Shown here piece by piece: positions 8,993 to 17,316 of a DNA stretch of 64,000 bases. Both the position numbers and the translations under genes were made by a program. How positions within the stretch are numbered: position 1 is the first letter of the stretch; the number at the start of each line of letters is the position of its first letter. A model generated the notes under the pieces. The model was not told where the DNA came from. It was given only the letters and a program-made list of their open reading frames with translations, and made no database searches. Source of the DNA: Rhizobium viscosum (GTDB lineage Bacteria > Pseudomonadota > Alphaproteobacteria > Rhizobiales > Rhizobiaceae); assembly GCF_014873945.1 (NCBI RefSeq), contig NZ_JADBEC010000001.1, positions 3,923,001-3,987,000 on the forward strand, given 5' to 3'.

Positions 8993-9469
8993 ATGGCAAC
9001 ACTGACAGAACTATGCGATGCCAATGTTCTCGTATCGATTGGGGGTGGGTTAGATGCGCATGAACAGCCTGAACGGCTCCTTTGTGCATTTCCCCACGTC
9101 ATTGACTGGCTGGAGAATACGCTTCCGTCCCTCGATCCGGACTTCCACGAAGGAAAGCAGGATCCGATGGAACAAGCTGATGACCTGTTTCACGATTTCG
9201 TCAGTGGCGCAGACTTCTCTTACTACGAGAAATCTCACTCGATGTTGCCGACGGAGCCGGGTGTTTGGGAACTAAAGACGTCCGATTTGCGCTTATTTGG
9301 ATGGTTCGCTTCGAAGGGTGTCTTTGTTGTTGCAGAGATCAACAGTGCGTTCCAATGCAAGCACCATAGTCTCTATGCCGGCTACCGAAACAGTGTCGTG
9401 TACAGACGTAACCAACTGAATTTGGATGAACCTAAGTTCATCACGGGAGAATATGAAGATGTCTTATGA
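8993..9469 (+). CDS. Toxin-like protein of a three-gene module (HigB/RelE-like, tentative)
   Basis: A 158-residue protein from ATG 8993 (a TTG at 8984 is possible; neither has a strong ribosome binding site). The C-terminal part (GVWELKTSDLRLFGWFASKG, then a basic VVYRRNQLNL stretch) resembles Gp49/HigB-type RelE-fold toxins, where Trp-Glu-Leu-Lys and an Arg-rich strand recur; the resemblance is partial. It overlaps by 17 bp the start of a helix-turn-helix protein gene, the toxin-first order of HigBA systems. Base composition is more AT-rich than the surroundings, as expected for an acquired module. It could instead be an uncharacterised stress protein. Confidence 0.6.
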   Translation: MATLTELCDANVLVSIGGGLDAHEQPERLLCAFPHVIDWLENTLPSLDPDFHEGKQDPMEQADDLFHDFVSGADFSYYEKSHSMLPTEPGVWELKTSDLRLFGWFASKGVFVVAEINSAFQCKHHSLYAGYRNSVVYRRNQLNLDEPKFITGEYEDVL

Positions 9470-9863
9470 ACTCAAAATCGACCCGAAGAAGCGGGCCGCC
9501 TCGAGGTTCATCGGCAAAGTAAGAAAAGCTCTTGTCAGCGCCGCGATAGACGAGAAGTCCCTGTCAGGGATAAATCAGCAAAAGGTCGCTGCTTCGCTCG
9601 GCGTAAACCGCTCTGTTATCAACAGAATGCTTAAGGGGGACGGTAACCTCACTCTGCGTTCTATTGGTGAGTTGGCTTGGGCCTTGGGCTGGGAGCCAGA
9701 GTTCACAATGAAGCGACGAGCAGAGCCTAAAGCCGCTACGAACACGCCTCCCGTGGAGCAACCTGCAGTAAGATTTTCTGCAGGATCTACCAAACAGAAT
9801 GTTACTGTCTACCCGGCGCAAAGTCCCCGCAATGCTTCGTCCTACGTCGAGGCCGCGGAATGA
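9453..9863 (+). CDS. XRE/Cro-type helix-turn-helix protein, putative antitoxin
   Basis: Starts at ATG 9453 (GGGAG 4 bp ahead) or ATG 9459, inside the end of the previous gene. Residues about 35-85 are a Cro-like helix-turn-helix (INQQKVAASLGVNRSVINRML followed by GDGNLTLRSIGELAWALG), the DNA-binding half of HigA-type antitoxins. The remaining C-terminal region is Pro/Ala/Ser rich and probably disordered, which is typical of the toxin-binding or protease-sensitive part. The overlap upstream and an ATGA overlap downstream make this the middle gene of a translationally coupled trio. Confidence 0.75.
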   Translation: MKMSYELKIDPKKRAASRFIGKVRKALVSAAIDEKSLSGINQQKVAASLGVNRSVINRMLKGDGNLTLRSIGELAWALGWEPEFTMKRRAEPKAATNTPPVEQPAVRFSAGSTKQNVTVYPAQSPRNASSYVEAAE

Positions 9864-10252
9864 GTGACTTGAGTGCAGATGTCGTCTTTTGCGATGACAT
9901 AAGGCAGGAGATCACCGGAAAGTTTATATTCATCGGCGTGTATCCCGGCGATCTGGTCCCTGGGCTTCTGCCAGCAGCTTTTCCTATGGGGATGTTCGTG
10001 AGGGTGCATGGTCTGCCAGAGGGGACTCACCATTTTCACCTCACCCTAGCTTTTGAGGACGGAGCTACGGTTTTTGAGCAAGAGGGCGAGGCTCAAATTC
10101 ATGCCTCCGATCTGCCAATGGTCCTGATATTTTCTGGATTTCCAGTTCAGGTCGAGAGGCATGGCAAGTTGCAGGTCAAGCTGAAGGTCGCCGAGCACAC
10201 GCTTCTCGCTGGACAATTAAAAATCGTTGCTCCTCCTCAGGTAAACGCCTGA
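9860..10252 (+). CDS. DUF6941-family protein
   Basis: A 130-residue protein coupled to the preceding gene by ATGA. Its start (SADVVFCDDIRQEITGKFIFIGVYPGDL) has the FCDDxRxExxGKxxxIGxY pattern I associate with DUF6941, a family of small all-beta proteins of unknown function often found beside helix-turn-helix regulators or in accessory islands. No catalytic motif is apparent. As third gene of a toxin-antitoxin-like operon it could be a chaperone or sensor, but nothing in the sequence proves this. Confidence 0.75.
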   Translation: MSDLSADVVFCDDIRQEITGKFIFIGVYPGDLVPGLLPAAFPMGMFVRVHGLPEGTHHFHLTLAFEDGATVFEQEGEAQIHASDLPMVLIFSGFPVQVERHGKLQVKLKVAEHTLLAGQLKIVAPPQVNA

Positions 10253-10714
10253 GGCCAACCGTGACGCCTCGTGCGGGGCAGGCTTTCGGAAATGTTTCAG
10301 AAAGTCTCAGGATCAGATCCATGGTGGCCGATTAACTGAGCTGTTGAATTGGGAGCGGGCCGATTGCATGCGCGAGCGCTATAGAGATCGAATAGCGCCG
10401 AGCAAAACGACACAGATCCAGGCGAAAAGTAGAGATTTACCTCCGGCTCTGTAGCTGGGCGGTCGGCGGCAAGCTGAAGTCAAAGGGCTGAGAGACGAGC
10501 CGCTTTGTCCAGGGCGCGAGTTGCCCCACCCCTTCTGTCCGGCAGGATAGAGGGGGTATGCGCGACGTGCGCAAACAGGTGGCATTTGCACCCCCACGGC
10601 CGGCTTCCCTCATTCGCCCGTATCCGGCCGAAAGCCGATGAACCTGGCTCGGCAGTCCAGCTTCGACCGTTCGCCGGTCTCGCCGCCGTGCCTCTCCAAA
10701 GCCGCCGGAGAAGC
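10253..10714. repeat. Intergenic region with half of a rhizobial palindromic repeat
   Basis: About 460 bp without a gene. At 10537-10560 one arm of the rhizobial palindrome is visible (TGTCCGGCAGGATAGAGGGGG), but its partner arm is missing, so this is a decayed copy. Both flanking genes point towards it, and I see no clear terminator. Confidence 0.5.
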
Positions 10715-11161
10715 TCACGGCATGGCTTCTGCTATGCGCAGCAAGGCTGCATATATGATCTCGGGATCATCGGGGGCAACGGCCTTTCGGGCCAGGCCCT
10801 CGGCTTTAGCGACAATCTCGTGGGCCGCACGCAATGCCGAGCGCCCATCCGGCGTAAGTTCTGTCGTCAGGACCCTGCCATGGACCGGGTGGGCCGTTCG
10901 CTTGACGAGGCCGTCGCGTTCGAGCGTCGCTATGATGGACTGCATCGTCTGCGCGGTCACAAAGGCCCGCCGCGCAAGCTCCGCACTCGACAAGCCCGCG
11001 CTGGCCTCAAGCCCCGCCAGCACCGAGTATTGCGGGGTCGTCAATCCGATCTTTCTCAGTTCTGTGTCGAGATGGCCCCGCAGCGCTTGCTGCGCCCGCT
11101 TCAGCGCATATCCGAGCGAGCGGTAGGTGTCATTCACCGGTGGATCGATCAAGCTGGACAT
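10715..11161 (-). CDS. MarR-family transcriptional regulator
   Basis: A 148-residue winged-helix regulator. An N-terminal dimerisation helix leads to the HTH (LTTPQYSVLAGLEASAGLSS, then AELARRAFVTAQTMQSIIATL), the wing (RDGLVKRTAHPVHGRVLTTELT) and a C-terminal helix pair, so it is complete. It is divergent from a glyoxalase-fold protein gene 67 bp away, and the intervening DNA has inverted repeats, so it most likely represses itself and that gene and is relieved by a small aromatic or electrophilic ligand. Confidence 0.92.
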   Translation of the reverse strand: MSSLIDPPVNDTYRSLGYALKRAQQALRGHLDTELRKIGLTTPQYSVLAGLEASAGLSSAELARRAFVTAQTMQSIIATLERDGLVKRTAHPVHGRVLTTELTPDGRSALRAAHEIVAKAEGLARKAVAPDDPEIIYAALLRIAEAMP

Positions 11162-11188
11162 ATCAGTACCCTTATATTATATCAGGCC

Positions 11189-11208
11189 CCTGACGATACT
11201 GCGTCAGG
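11189..11208. promoter_or_regulatory. Candidate MarR operator
   Basis: Inverted repeat CCTGACG/CGTCAGG (11189-11195 and 11202-11208, 6-bp centre) between the divergent MarR and VOC genes, adjoining the AT-rich TATATTATATCAGG. It is suitably placed to cover both promoters. Binding is inferred. Confidence 0.55.
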
Positions 11209-11228
11209 TATAAAAAGGGAAGATACTC

Positions 11229-11600
11229 ATGCCTCGCCTCATTGGACCGGATTTCATCGGGATACAGACCAGGGATCTGGACGCCGCACGGACGTTCTAT
11301 CAGGACATTGTCGGGCTTACGCCCTCGGCAAAAGCCCCTCCGGGTGCGGTCGTTTTCGAAACGCAGCCTATCCCATTCGCCGTCCGCACGCCGATCGAGG
11401 GCTTTGACGACAGCGGCAAGCTAGGGGTTGGCATCGCGATCTGGTTTGGCTGCGACGACGCCGACGAATTGCATGCTCATCTATGCGAGCGCGACGTGCC
11501 TATCGCTTTCCCACCGAAGGACGGTCCGTTCGGACGCTATTTCGCCTTCGTCGATCCGTTTGGCTATACGATAACTGCGCATACAGTCCCGGCAAGCTGA
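11229..11600 (+). CDS. VOC (glyoxalase/bleomycin-resistance fold) family protein
   Basis: A 123-residue single-domain VOC protein. Two beta-alpha-beta-beta-beta modules are visible: LIGPDFIGIQTRDLDAARTF then VVFETQPIPFAVRTP, and KLGVGIAIWFGCDDADELHA then FGRYFAFVDPFGYTITAHT. The family includes metal-dependent lyases, dioxygenases and drug-binding proteins; the usual metal ligands are incomplete (Gln/Glu positions only), so substrate and activity are open. The divergent MarR gene suggests induction by a small toxic compound. Confidence 0.87.
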   Translation: MPRLIGPDFIGIQTRDLDAARTFYQDIVGLTPSAKAPPGAVVFETQPIPFAVRTPIEGFDDSGKLGVGIAIWFGCDDADELHAHLCERDVPIAFPPKDGPFGRYFAFVDPFGYTITAHTVPAS

Positions 11601-11662
11601 TAGAAACCGCGTCCAAAATTCCGCTCTTTGTTATCAGGAGTTTTAGGATTGGAGGCCTGTCC

Positions 11663-11843
11663 GGCACCCCCTCTGTCCTGCCGGACATCTCCCCCACAAG
11701 GGGGGAGATTGGCTGGGAGCGCCGGTTTCCCCAAACAAAAACGTTGCAAACTGCACGACGTTAATGACGCGACGAAGGTCGGGCCACTTGTCGATCTCCC
11801 CACCTGTGGGGGAGATGTCCGGCAGGACAGAGGGGGGTGCCCG
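11663..11843. repeat. Rhizobial palindromic intergenic repeat, copy A
   Basis: Inverted arms of about 50 bp (CTGTCCTGCCGGACATCTCC at the left, GGAGATGTCCGGCAGGACAG at the right) around a variable 80-bp centre containing CGCCGGTTTCCCCAAACAA. The same arms recur at 30.5, 32.0 and 34.1 kb. Confidence 0.9.
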
Positions 11844-12120
11844 GCCGCGAATAGGCAATATTTGCATCTCTGCCTATGCGGATTACATGGCGCTGACACT
11901 CGCGATCATGCAGACGGTGCCACCAACGACGGCTTCTCGTCCCAACGAGACACCCAGCGAATGGGGATGACGAGCCTCAGACAAGCAATGAACTTTCTTC
12001 GTCGCTTCGCCCCAGGGTTTCGTCATCCCGGTTCAGATTAACCCGGGTTGCCCGGCACTGGCGTGTTAAGCAGTTGCCGCTCCCGGAGATACGCAATGCC
12101 GCTGCCGGCGGCAGCCGATC

Positions 12121-12825
12121 TCAATAGACCAACTTGGGATACCAATCCGTGCCGCGCCCTCCAGGCGTCATGTCGAGAATGTTCCAGAGCGGCGCGATGT
12201 CGACGGCCCCTCGCGGATCCTGTCCTGGATCGGCCGCTTCGGCAGGCATTTCGCCATTGTAGAAGACGCGTATCTCGTCGCCATCCTTCTGGTAGACAGT
12301 GAAGCCTGGATTCTCGCCGCCTCTGTCGCCGAGAAGGCCGAGGTCGCGGGCATAGTCGTCGCCAATTGTCTGCACGAAATCGAGATCGCGCCACCCGCGC
12401 TCAAGCGCGAACGCCCTCTGCCGCGCCACTGGACTGCGCCCCAGCACCTTGAACGCAACCCGCTGCTTCACGTCGGCGGCGTTTCCATTCACACCGCCGA
12501 GAAAGTTCGTGCACATCGGGCATGGCCGTTCACGCTGCGGCCCGTACATCCAGAAATACGTCACCAGGGTATCGTGCTCGCCAAACAGGTCGGCAAGCCC
12601 TACCTCGGCGCCATTCTCGTCCTTGAAGCGATAGTCCTTCAGCACGACGGGGCCGGGGGGGAGACGGCGACGCTGCTCGGCAAGGCGGGTAAGGTGACGA
12701 CGCACCTCGATTTCCTCGGCCAGGAGTGCGGTTCTCGCCTCCGCGTAGGCGCGACTTTCGTTTTCGAACTTCGTCACACGCTTTGCGGCCAGCTCCTTCG
12801 CCGGTTTCAACTCGGTCATGTCCAT
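12121..12825 (-). CDS. DUF899 family protein (thioredoxin-like fold)
   Basis: A 234-residue protein from ATG 12825 (GGGAGCGAG ribosome binding site; the extra upstream codons lack one). It has the N-terminal helical region LAAKRVTKFENESRAY, then LLAEEIEVRRHLTRLAEQRR with the LPPG motif, and the DUF899 thioredoxin-like core: GLADLFGEHDTLVTYFWMYG, CPMCTNFLGG (CxxC, as in this family) and NPGFTVYQKDGDEIRVFYN, ending with the typical DMTPGGRGTDW. DUF899 proteins resemble peroxiredoxin-like thiol proteins, and an activity on thiols is likely but unproven. Stands alone. Confidence 0.9.
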   Translation of the reverse strand: MDMTELKPAKELAAKRVTKFENESRAYAEARTALLAEEIEVRRHLTRLAEQRRRLPPGPVVLKDYRFKDENGAEVGLADLFGEHDTLVTYFWMYGPQRERPCPMCTNFLGGVNGNAADVKQRVAFKVLGRSPVARQRAFALERGWRDLDFVQTIGDDYARDLGLLGDRGGENPGFTVYQKDGDEIRVFYNGEMPAEAADPGQDPRGAVDIAPLWNILDMTPGGRGTDWYPKLVY

Positions 12826-13000
12826 ATGCTCGCTCCCTTTGGTCGCAATGGTTCGGGGCACCGCGCTGCTCGCTTTCAGAGCGGCCGGCATGGCGATGGT
12901 ATCGCCTCGTTCACAACGTGTAAAAGACGTTTGCGGGAGACGGTTTTCGACATCGCCTGCGAATTTTTACCGGAAAACGCATGGAGGGAGAAAAATTTCG

Positions 13001-13321
13001 CTATTTGGGCGACCGGTGCGCCCAATCGCCGTTACCGTCACCATTACCGTTTCGTATGAATTGCCACTCGATGCCGGTAATGCGCGTCGGCTTGACGATG
13101 TGCATGCGTGCCTGCAGCAGCCGGAGGGTGGGAACGAGCTTTTGGGGATCGGCAATCTCTGCAGGGACGGGTCTGCCCATCTCTTGATAATGCAGCTCCA
13201 TCTCTTCCCGAAAGTCTCTGATATCGAAGGTGTCTACGCCTGCGTTGTACCAGTCAACCAGGATGACATCGCAGACAATATCAAGGCTGCTTGGGTCGTC
13301 GGCATCGAGCAAGGGCGGCAT
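13001..13321 (-). CDS. Hypothetical 106-residue protein
   Basis: ATG 13321 is preceded by GGAAGG at a good distance. The product is acidic at the start (MPPLLDADDPSSLDIVCDVI), then helical (FDIRDFREEMELHYQEMG and LVPTLRLLQARMHIV), and ends in Gly/Asn repeats (NGNGDGNGDW). No membrane span or known motif. Codon use fits real coding, but no family is recognised. Confidence 0.5.
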   Translation of the reverse strand: MPPLLDADDPSSLDIVCDVILVDWYNAGVDTFDIRDFREEMELHYQEMGRPVPAEIADPQKLVPTLRLLQARMHIVKPTRITGIEWQFIRNGNGDGNGDWAHRSPK

Positions 13322-13710
13322 TGGCGGACCTTCCGGAGATGGAGTTCATCCTTTAGCGTCCCCCGAGGCAGTCTGTTCTGACACAGTTTCGTCAGATCAT
13401 TGGCGAAGACATTGGGGCTCGCCACCCAGCACCAAGACGAGCCCCAGCCCCGGTGTTTGTCTCATCTGCGCCCTCCACCGTGACAAGCCGATTAGACGCC
13501 CACGTATGAAGCGCAGCAATTCGACCAGTTGGATTAACTCGGCTGTTGGCGGCACGGAGGCCCTGCTTTTGCGAGCTTTTTTACGCCCGGAACCCGGGAA
13601 TAAACCTGTGGATAAAATCAGAACCGCGCATTGTGATTAGCCTGCCGCGACCACTGGTCTGATGCTGGTGACGGAAGCGCGGCGTTTCGGTGGGCGGGCG
13701 GCTCCCCCAA

Positions 13711-13860
13711 CCTCCCTCATTCCTGTGCTCGTCACAGGAATCCAGTCACCGCGCGTCTGCGCGGTGAATGACTCACTCCTGACCCCAAGCGAAAAAGTCT
13801 TTCCTGCCCAAAGACTTGGGCGGCTGGATCCCTGTGACGAGCACAGGGATGAGGGGGAGG
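13711..13860. repeat. Inverted repeat, second rhizobial intergenic family
   Basis: Arms at 13711-13745 and 13824-13860 (shared core CCTGTGCTCGTCACAGG and its complement) are inverted copies with few differences. The enclosed segment contains smaller hairpins (CCGCGCGTCTGCGCGG). It is a non-coding palindromic element. Confidence 0.8.
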
Positions 13861-13940
13861 CGGAGGCGTCTACGCCTCAGGCAAGACCTGAATGGCAGGC
13901 AGAAATTCTACCTATACTGACCTTCAGACCGCCTAAACCA

Positions 13941-13990
13941 CCACCCATAGGGGTCATAATCCGCCGCCGCCTTCACCCGAGTCCCGTCCG
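13941..13990 (-). pseudogene. Relic of a terminase large-subunit 3' end
   Basis: Read leftwards this stretch encodes DGTRVKAAADYDPYG, nearly the same as the last residues of the terminase at 15261-16778 (AGTGVKAAVDYDPYG). The surrounding frame is broken and the usual stop codon is lost. It is a second decayed copy of a terminase tail, about 1.3 kb from the intact gene. Confidence 0.7.
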
Positions 13991-14122
13991 CAAATGGCGC
14001 GTAACTGCCGATCGGATACATCATCGCGCGTGAGCATCCAGCTTCGACTTCTTCGCGCTTGATCTCAACTGGACTTGAGGTTGCAGGGTCAGCTCGTCTT
14101 TAACCAGCGCGCCCGGTTTCCG

Positions 14123-14719
14123 ATGAGCCATGTTTCCAGACCTTCGAACATCACTATCCTTTCGTGCAGCCTCGATCCGGAAAGCCGCAGCCGGATCATG
14201 GCTCGAGAAGCCGAGCGGCTGATCAAGGAAGGCGGGCACGAGCCCAAACTCCTCGATCTCAGGGATTTGGGCCTCCCATCGTTCGATAATTCAGACTGTT
14301 ACAACCACCCGGCATTTGCAGGCCTACACGCGGCGATCAGAGATTCGGACGGAGTATTGCTCTGTGTGCCGATCTACAACTGGTCGATCGGAAGTGCGGC
14401 CAAAGGCCTGATGGAGGCAACCGGTGCTACTGGCGAAGGCGGGAGGTTATCAGCGTGGTTCGATAAGGTCGTGACCTTCGCCTGTGCAGGGGGCTTGCCC
14501 CACAGCTACATGGCTTACGGACCGACAGCGATGTCACTCATGCTCGATTTCAAATGCATCATCAATCCATACGCAGTCTATGCATCGACACGGGATTGGC
14601 TGCAGAATGGTGCAATGTCACAGTCTCTCCGTGATCGTCTCGACAAGACATTGGCGGTTAAGATTGAATTGACGCGGTTACTTAGAGCGCGGACCTATAG
14701 ATCGGGCTGGGAGGTGTGA
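14123..14719 (+). CDS. NADPH-dependent FMN reductase-like flavoprotein
   Basis: Starts at ATG 14123 (MSHVSRPSNITILSCSL), giving 198 residues; an in-frame TTG at 14075 is unlikely. The flavodoxin-like fold is clear: first strand and phosphate loop ITILSCSLDPESRSR, then DSDGVLLCVPIYNWSIGSAAKGLME (the P-x-Y-N flavin loop) and a GGLPHSY loop. The family reduces FMN, quinones or azo compounds with NAD(P)H. Preceding and following genes are unrelated. Confidence 0.82.
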   Translation: MSHVSRPSNITILSCSLDPESRSRIMAREAERLIKEGGHEPKLLDLRDLGLPSFDNSDCYNHPAFAGLHAAIRDSDGVLLCVPIYNWSIGSAAKGLMEATGATGEGGRLSAWFDKVVTFACAGGLPHSYMAYGPTAMSLMLDFKCIINPYAVYASTRDWLQNGAMSQSLRDRLDKTLAVKIELTRLLRARTYRSGWEV

Positions 14720-14766
14720 CCTCGTGTCTGCTTGCGGCCTCAAGCGGACGTCAAGTTGCGCTTCCA

Positions 14767-15111
14767 TTATGTGGCAGTCGCAGTCTCGCTCTCAAAACCG
14801 TAAGCACGCTGCACAAGAGCGACTCGAATTTCGTATCTGGAGTACCAGTCTTGGCGACCTCGTCGCTGTGCTTCAACATGATCGATGACGCTCTTCCATG
14901 CGCGGATACTTTCTTCGTCCTTCCAGAATGATATCAGTATCCCGAAGCCATCCGCGCCGCGGGCGCTTTCGAAGCCAAGATAACCCGGTTGTTGCGCTGC
15001 AAGTTTGGTCATTGCGTAACCAATCTCACCATAGTCATCGTTTACATTCGTTCGCTGCGAACTGAAGCTGACCATATAGTATGGTGGTTCCGGTAGGGCG
15101 GATGTGTGCAT
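14767..15111 (-). CDS. Antibiotic biosynthesis monooxygenase (ABM)-type protein
   Basis: ATG 15111 has a strong GGAGG 7 bp ahead, giving 114 residues. The ferredoxin-like ABM pattern is present: YYMVSFSSQRT, AMTKLAAQQPGYLGFESARG, GILISFWKDEESIRAWKS, then an HVEAQRRGRQDWYSRYEIRV tail that is typical of rhizobial EthD/ABM-like members. Such small dimeric proteins act on quinones, haem or unknown substrates. Convergent with the flavin reductase gene, possibly a redox pair but not co-transcribed. Confidence 0.85.
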   Translation of the reverse strand: MHTSALPEPPYYMVSFSSQRTNVNDDYGEIGYAMTKLAAQQPGYLGFESARGADGFGILISFWKDEESIRAWKSVIDHVEAQRRGRQDWYSRYEIRVALVQRAYGFESETATAT

Positions 15112-15260
15112 TTGATTTCCTCCGTGTCGTCGGCAGGAGCCACCTAAAGAATACACTCTGCCCCAATTGCGGCGATATCGCTAAATCTGCTTCTGGTACG
15201 AAGCGGCCACGGATCCTGGCCGCCTCTGCCGCCGAATTCCGCAAACCCGCCATTCCCACT

Positions 15261-16778
15261 TTAACCATACGGATCATAGTCCACCGCCGCCTTCACCCCG
15301 GTCCCCGCCGGGTGACGAACCTTCTTGGCCACCGGCTGCGCGAATGTCAGCGCCAGCGCATCGCCCTCGTTGGGTGAGGGCAGGCCGCGCTCCTTCATGT
15401 CTTCCTTGCTTTCGAGCTGGATCTTGCCATCCAGCCGCGCCACGGTCTCCGGCCCGACCAGATCCTGATAGAGCACCTCGTTGGCGGGGTCGATCGCGCC
15501 GCCGGCCTTCAGCCAGCGCTTCATCTGGCCCCAGATATAGGCGCGCATATTGTAATAGCCGGGGTCCAGCACCTTCGTTGAACCGAACCAGACGAGCTGC
15601 CAGGAGCGGCCCATGACGGTGCCGGCGCTGGCGATGCCGGTGCCGTAGCCGGCATCCACGAAGACGGCGTCGGCCTCATATTCATCCTCCAGCCGGGCGA
15701 TGAGATTGGCGATCTCGATATCGTTGTCGTTGCGGGGAATGGTGGCCAGCCGCTTCGAATAAAGCCCCTGGCGCAGCATGATCACCGTCGGGTCGTCGCC
15801 CGTCCAGGCGGGATCGACGCCCAATATGACCGGCGCGAAGGCGTATTGCTCGGAGCGCAGGTGCACGCTGCGCGCCCGGTCGGCATCGTCGGCGGAGATG
15901 AACTGCATGGCGGACTGGCTCGGAAACTGGCCGCGCACGCGCACCTTGACGATATCGCTATCCTCGCCGTGATCGTCCACGAGACGTTGAAGGAACTGCT
16001 TGTTGGTGCCGGGCACCGTGCGGCTGTCGATCTGCCTTCCCACCCAGCGGTGGCGGAAGCGGCGGAAGCATTCGCGGAAGCGGCCGCTGTTTCTGGTCGG
16101 GTTGCCGAAGACGATCCAGATGATGATGGTGTCTTCGTCGGTCAGGGCGCCTTCGGCCACTTCCCAGACCTTGTCATGGATCTTGGAGGCCTCGTCGAAG
16201 AGCAGCAGGATGATGCGGCCCTTGTTGTGCAGGCCGGCAAAGGCCTCCGTATTGTGCTCGCTCCAGGAGATGAAATCCTGCCGCCAGCTTTCGCTGCGAT
16301 CAGGGTCGCGCGACTTGATGGACATGGCCTGCTGATCGAACCAGTGGGCGGTGATCGAGAGCCGGAACCATTTGCCGATCTCGGGCGCCGTCTTGGTGCG
16401 CAACTGGCCCTCGGTATTGGCGGTCGTGACCACCTTGCAATCGGCAAAACAGGACATCGCCCAGTTCGACAGCATGCCCATCTCCGCCGATTTGCCGATG
16501 CCGTGGCCGGAGGCGACGGATATCTGCAGCGGCTGGTAGCGGGTTTCGGGGTCGGCAAGATGGGCGCCGATCAGGTCGTTGATCTCGTCCTGCCAGGGGC
16601 GCGGGCCGTCATAACCTTTGAGTTCGCCCATGCCCCAGTCCCAGGCAAGCCGGCTCCAGCGCTTCGGGCTGAAGCGGCAGGCGGCGGCAAGCTCGATGAT
16701 CTCGTCATTGGGATCGCGGCTTTCGCTGAATGAGGGCAGGGGCTTTTGCGGCATCATGGGCCTATTCCGTGCCACCAT
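15261..16778 (-). CDS. Phage terminase large subunit
   Basis: About 505 residues from ATG 16778, overlapping the small-subunit gene by 17 bp (ATG 16757 is an alternative). The ATPase half has a Walker A-like SGHGIGKSA, a Walker B IILLLFDEAS and the coupling motif IVFGNPTRNSGRF. The nuclease half has acidic residues in VILGVDPAWTGDDPTVIMLR, DAVFVDAGYGTGIA and PNEGDALALTFA, matching the RNase H-like terminase nuclease. It is full length with no frameshift. No portal, capsid or tail genes follow, so it is a surviving fragment of a prophage. Confidence 0.93.
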   Translation of the reverse strand: MVARNRPMMPQKPLPSFSESRDPNDEIIELAAACRFSPKRWSRLAWDWGMGELKGYDGPRPWQDEINDLIGAHLADPETRYQPLQISVASGHGIGKSAEMGMLSNWAMSCFADCKVVTTANTEGQLRTKTAPEIGKWFRLSITAHWFDQQAMSIKSRDPDRSESWRQDFISWSEHNTEAFAGLHNKGRIILLLFDEASKIHDKVWEVAEGALTDEDTIIIWIVFGNPTRNSGRFRECFRRFRHRWVGRQIDSRTVPGTNKQFLQRLVDDHGEDSDIVKVRVRGQFPSQSAMQFISADDADRARSVHLRSEQYAFAPVILGVDPAWTGDDPTVIMLRQGLYSKRLATIPRNDNDIEIANLIARLEDEYEADAVFVDAGYGTGIASAGTVMGRSWQLVWFGSTKVLDPGYYNMRAYIWGQMKRWLKAGGAIDPANEVLYQDLVGPETVARLDGKIQLESKEDMKERGLPSPNEGDALALTFAQPVAKKVRHPAGTGVKAAVDYDPYG

Positions 16779-17316
16779 CATTGCCCCCGCTGCGCCTTTG
16801 CGCCCGCTCCAGCCGCTCGGCAAGCGCGGAGAGGCCCTTGTGCTCGACGATCTCCTTGAAAGCGTTGATGCGGATATGCTTGCCGATCAGCTCCAGCCGG
16901 CGTAGCCGCTCGGCGAATTTCACCTTCTTCACATGGCCGATTTCGCGGCGGTCCTTGCCTGTGCCCTCGTAGAGCGCGGAGATTTCGACATCCGTCACCA
17001 GCCCCTGCCGCCAGATGGCAGGCCATTCCTGGATCGGCTTGAGATCGCCATTCTCGTCATAGAGATCGCCGATATCGGCCTCGGCTTCGGCGGCGAGCCG
17101 CGTCAGCAGCCAGTCCGCATCGATCCGGGTGCGCTCGGAACGATCCGCCTTCGCCTCCGCGATGGCTGCTGCGATTTCAGGTTTCTTCAGGAGCCTGCAG
17201 GCAATCTCCTTGGCTCCGCGCGGGGAATAGCCTGCCCTTATCGCCGCCTGCGCGCCGATGGGATCGACGAGATATTCTTCCACAAAGCGCTGCTGCCGCG
17301 CCGTCAGTTCGCTCAT
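16762..17316 (-). CDS. Phage terminase small subunit
   Basis: A 184-residue protein from ATG 17316 (GAGG ahead). The start SELTARQQRFVEEYLVDPIG, then AQAAIRAGYSPRGAKEIACRLLKKPEI, is the Terminase_2 DNA-recognition helix-turn-helix; the middle (TRIDADWLLTRLAAEAEADI) and the C-terminal part are the oligomerisation and large-subunit contact regions. It is directly upstream of, and overlapping, the large-subunit gene as in tailed phages. Confidence 0.92.
   Translation of the reverse strand: MSELTARQQRFVEEYLVDPIGAQAAIRAGYSPRGAKEIACRLLKKPEIAAAIAEAKADRSERTRIDADWLLTRLAAEAEADIGDLYDENGDLKPIQEWPAIWRQGLVTDVEISALYEGTGKDRREIGHVKKVKFAERLRRLELIGKHIRINAFKEIVEHKGLSALAERLERAQRRSGGNDGGTE

Larger units (their letters stand above)
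13322..14122. other. 800-bp intergenic region with a repeat and a phage relic
   Basis: Holds the inverted repeat at 13711-13860 and the terminase 3' relic at 13941-13990, listed separately. Between 13330 and 13700 I see nothing I can support. Confidence 0.45.
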
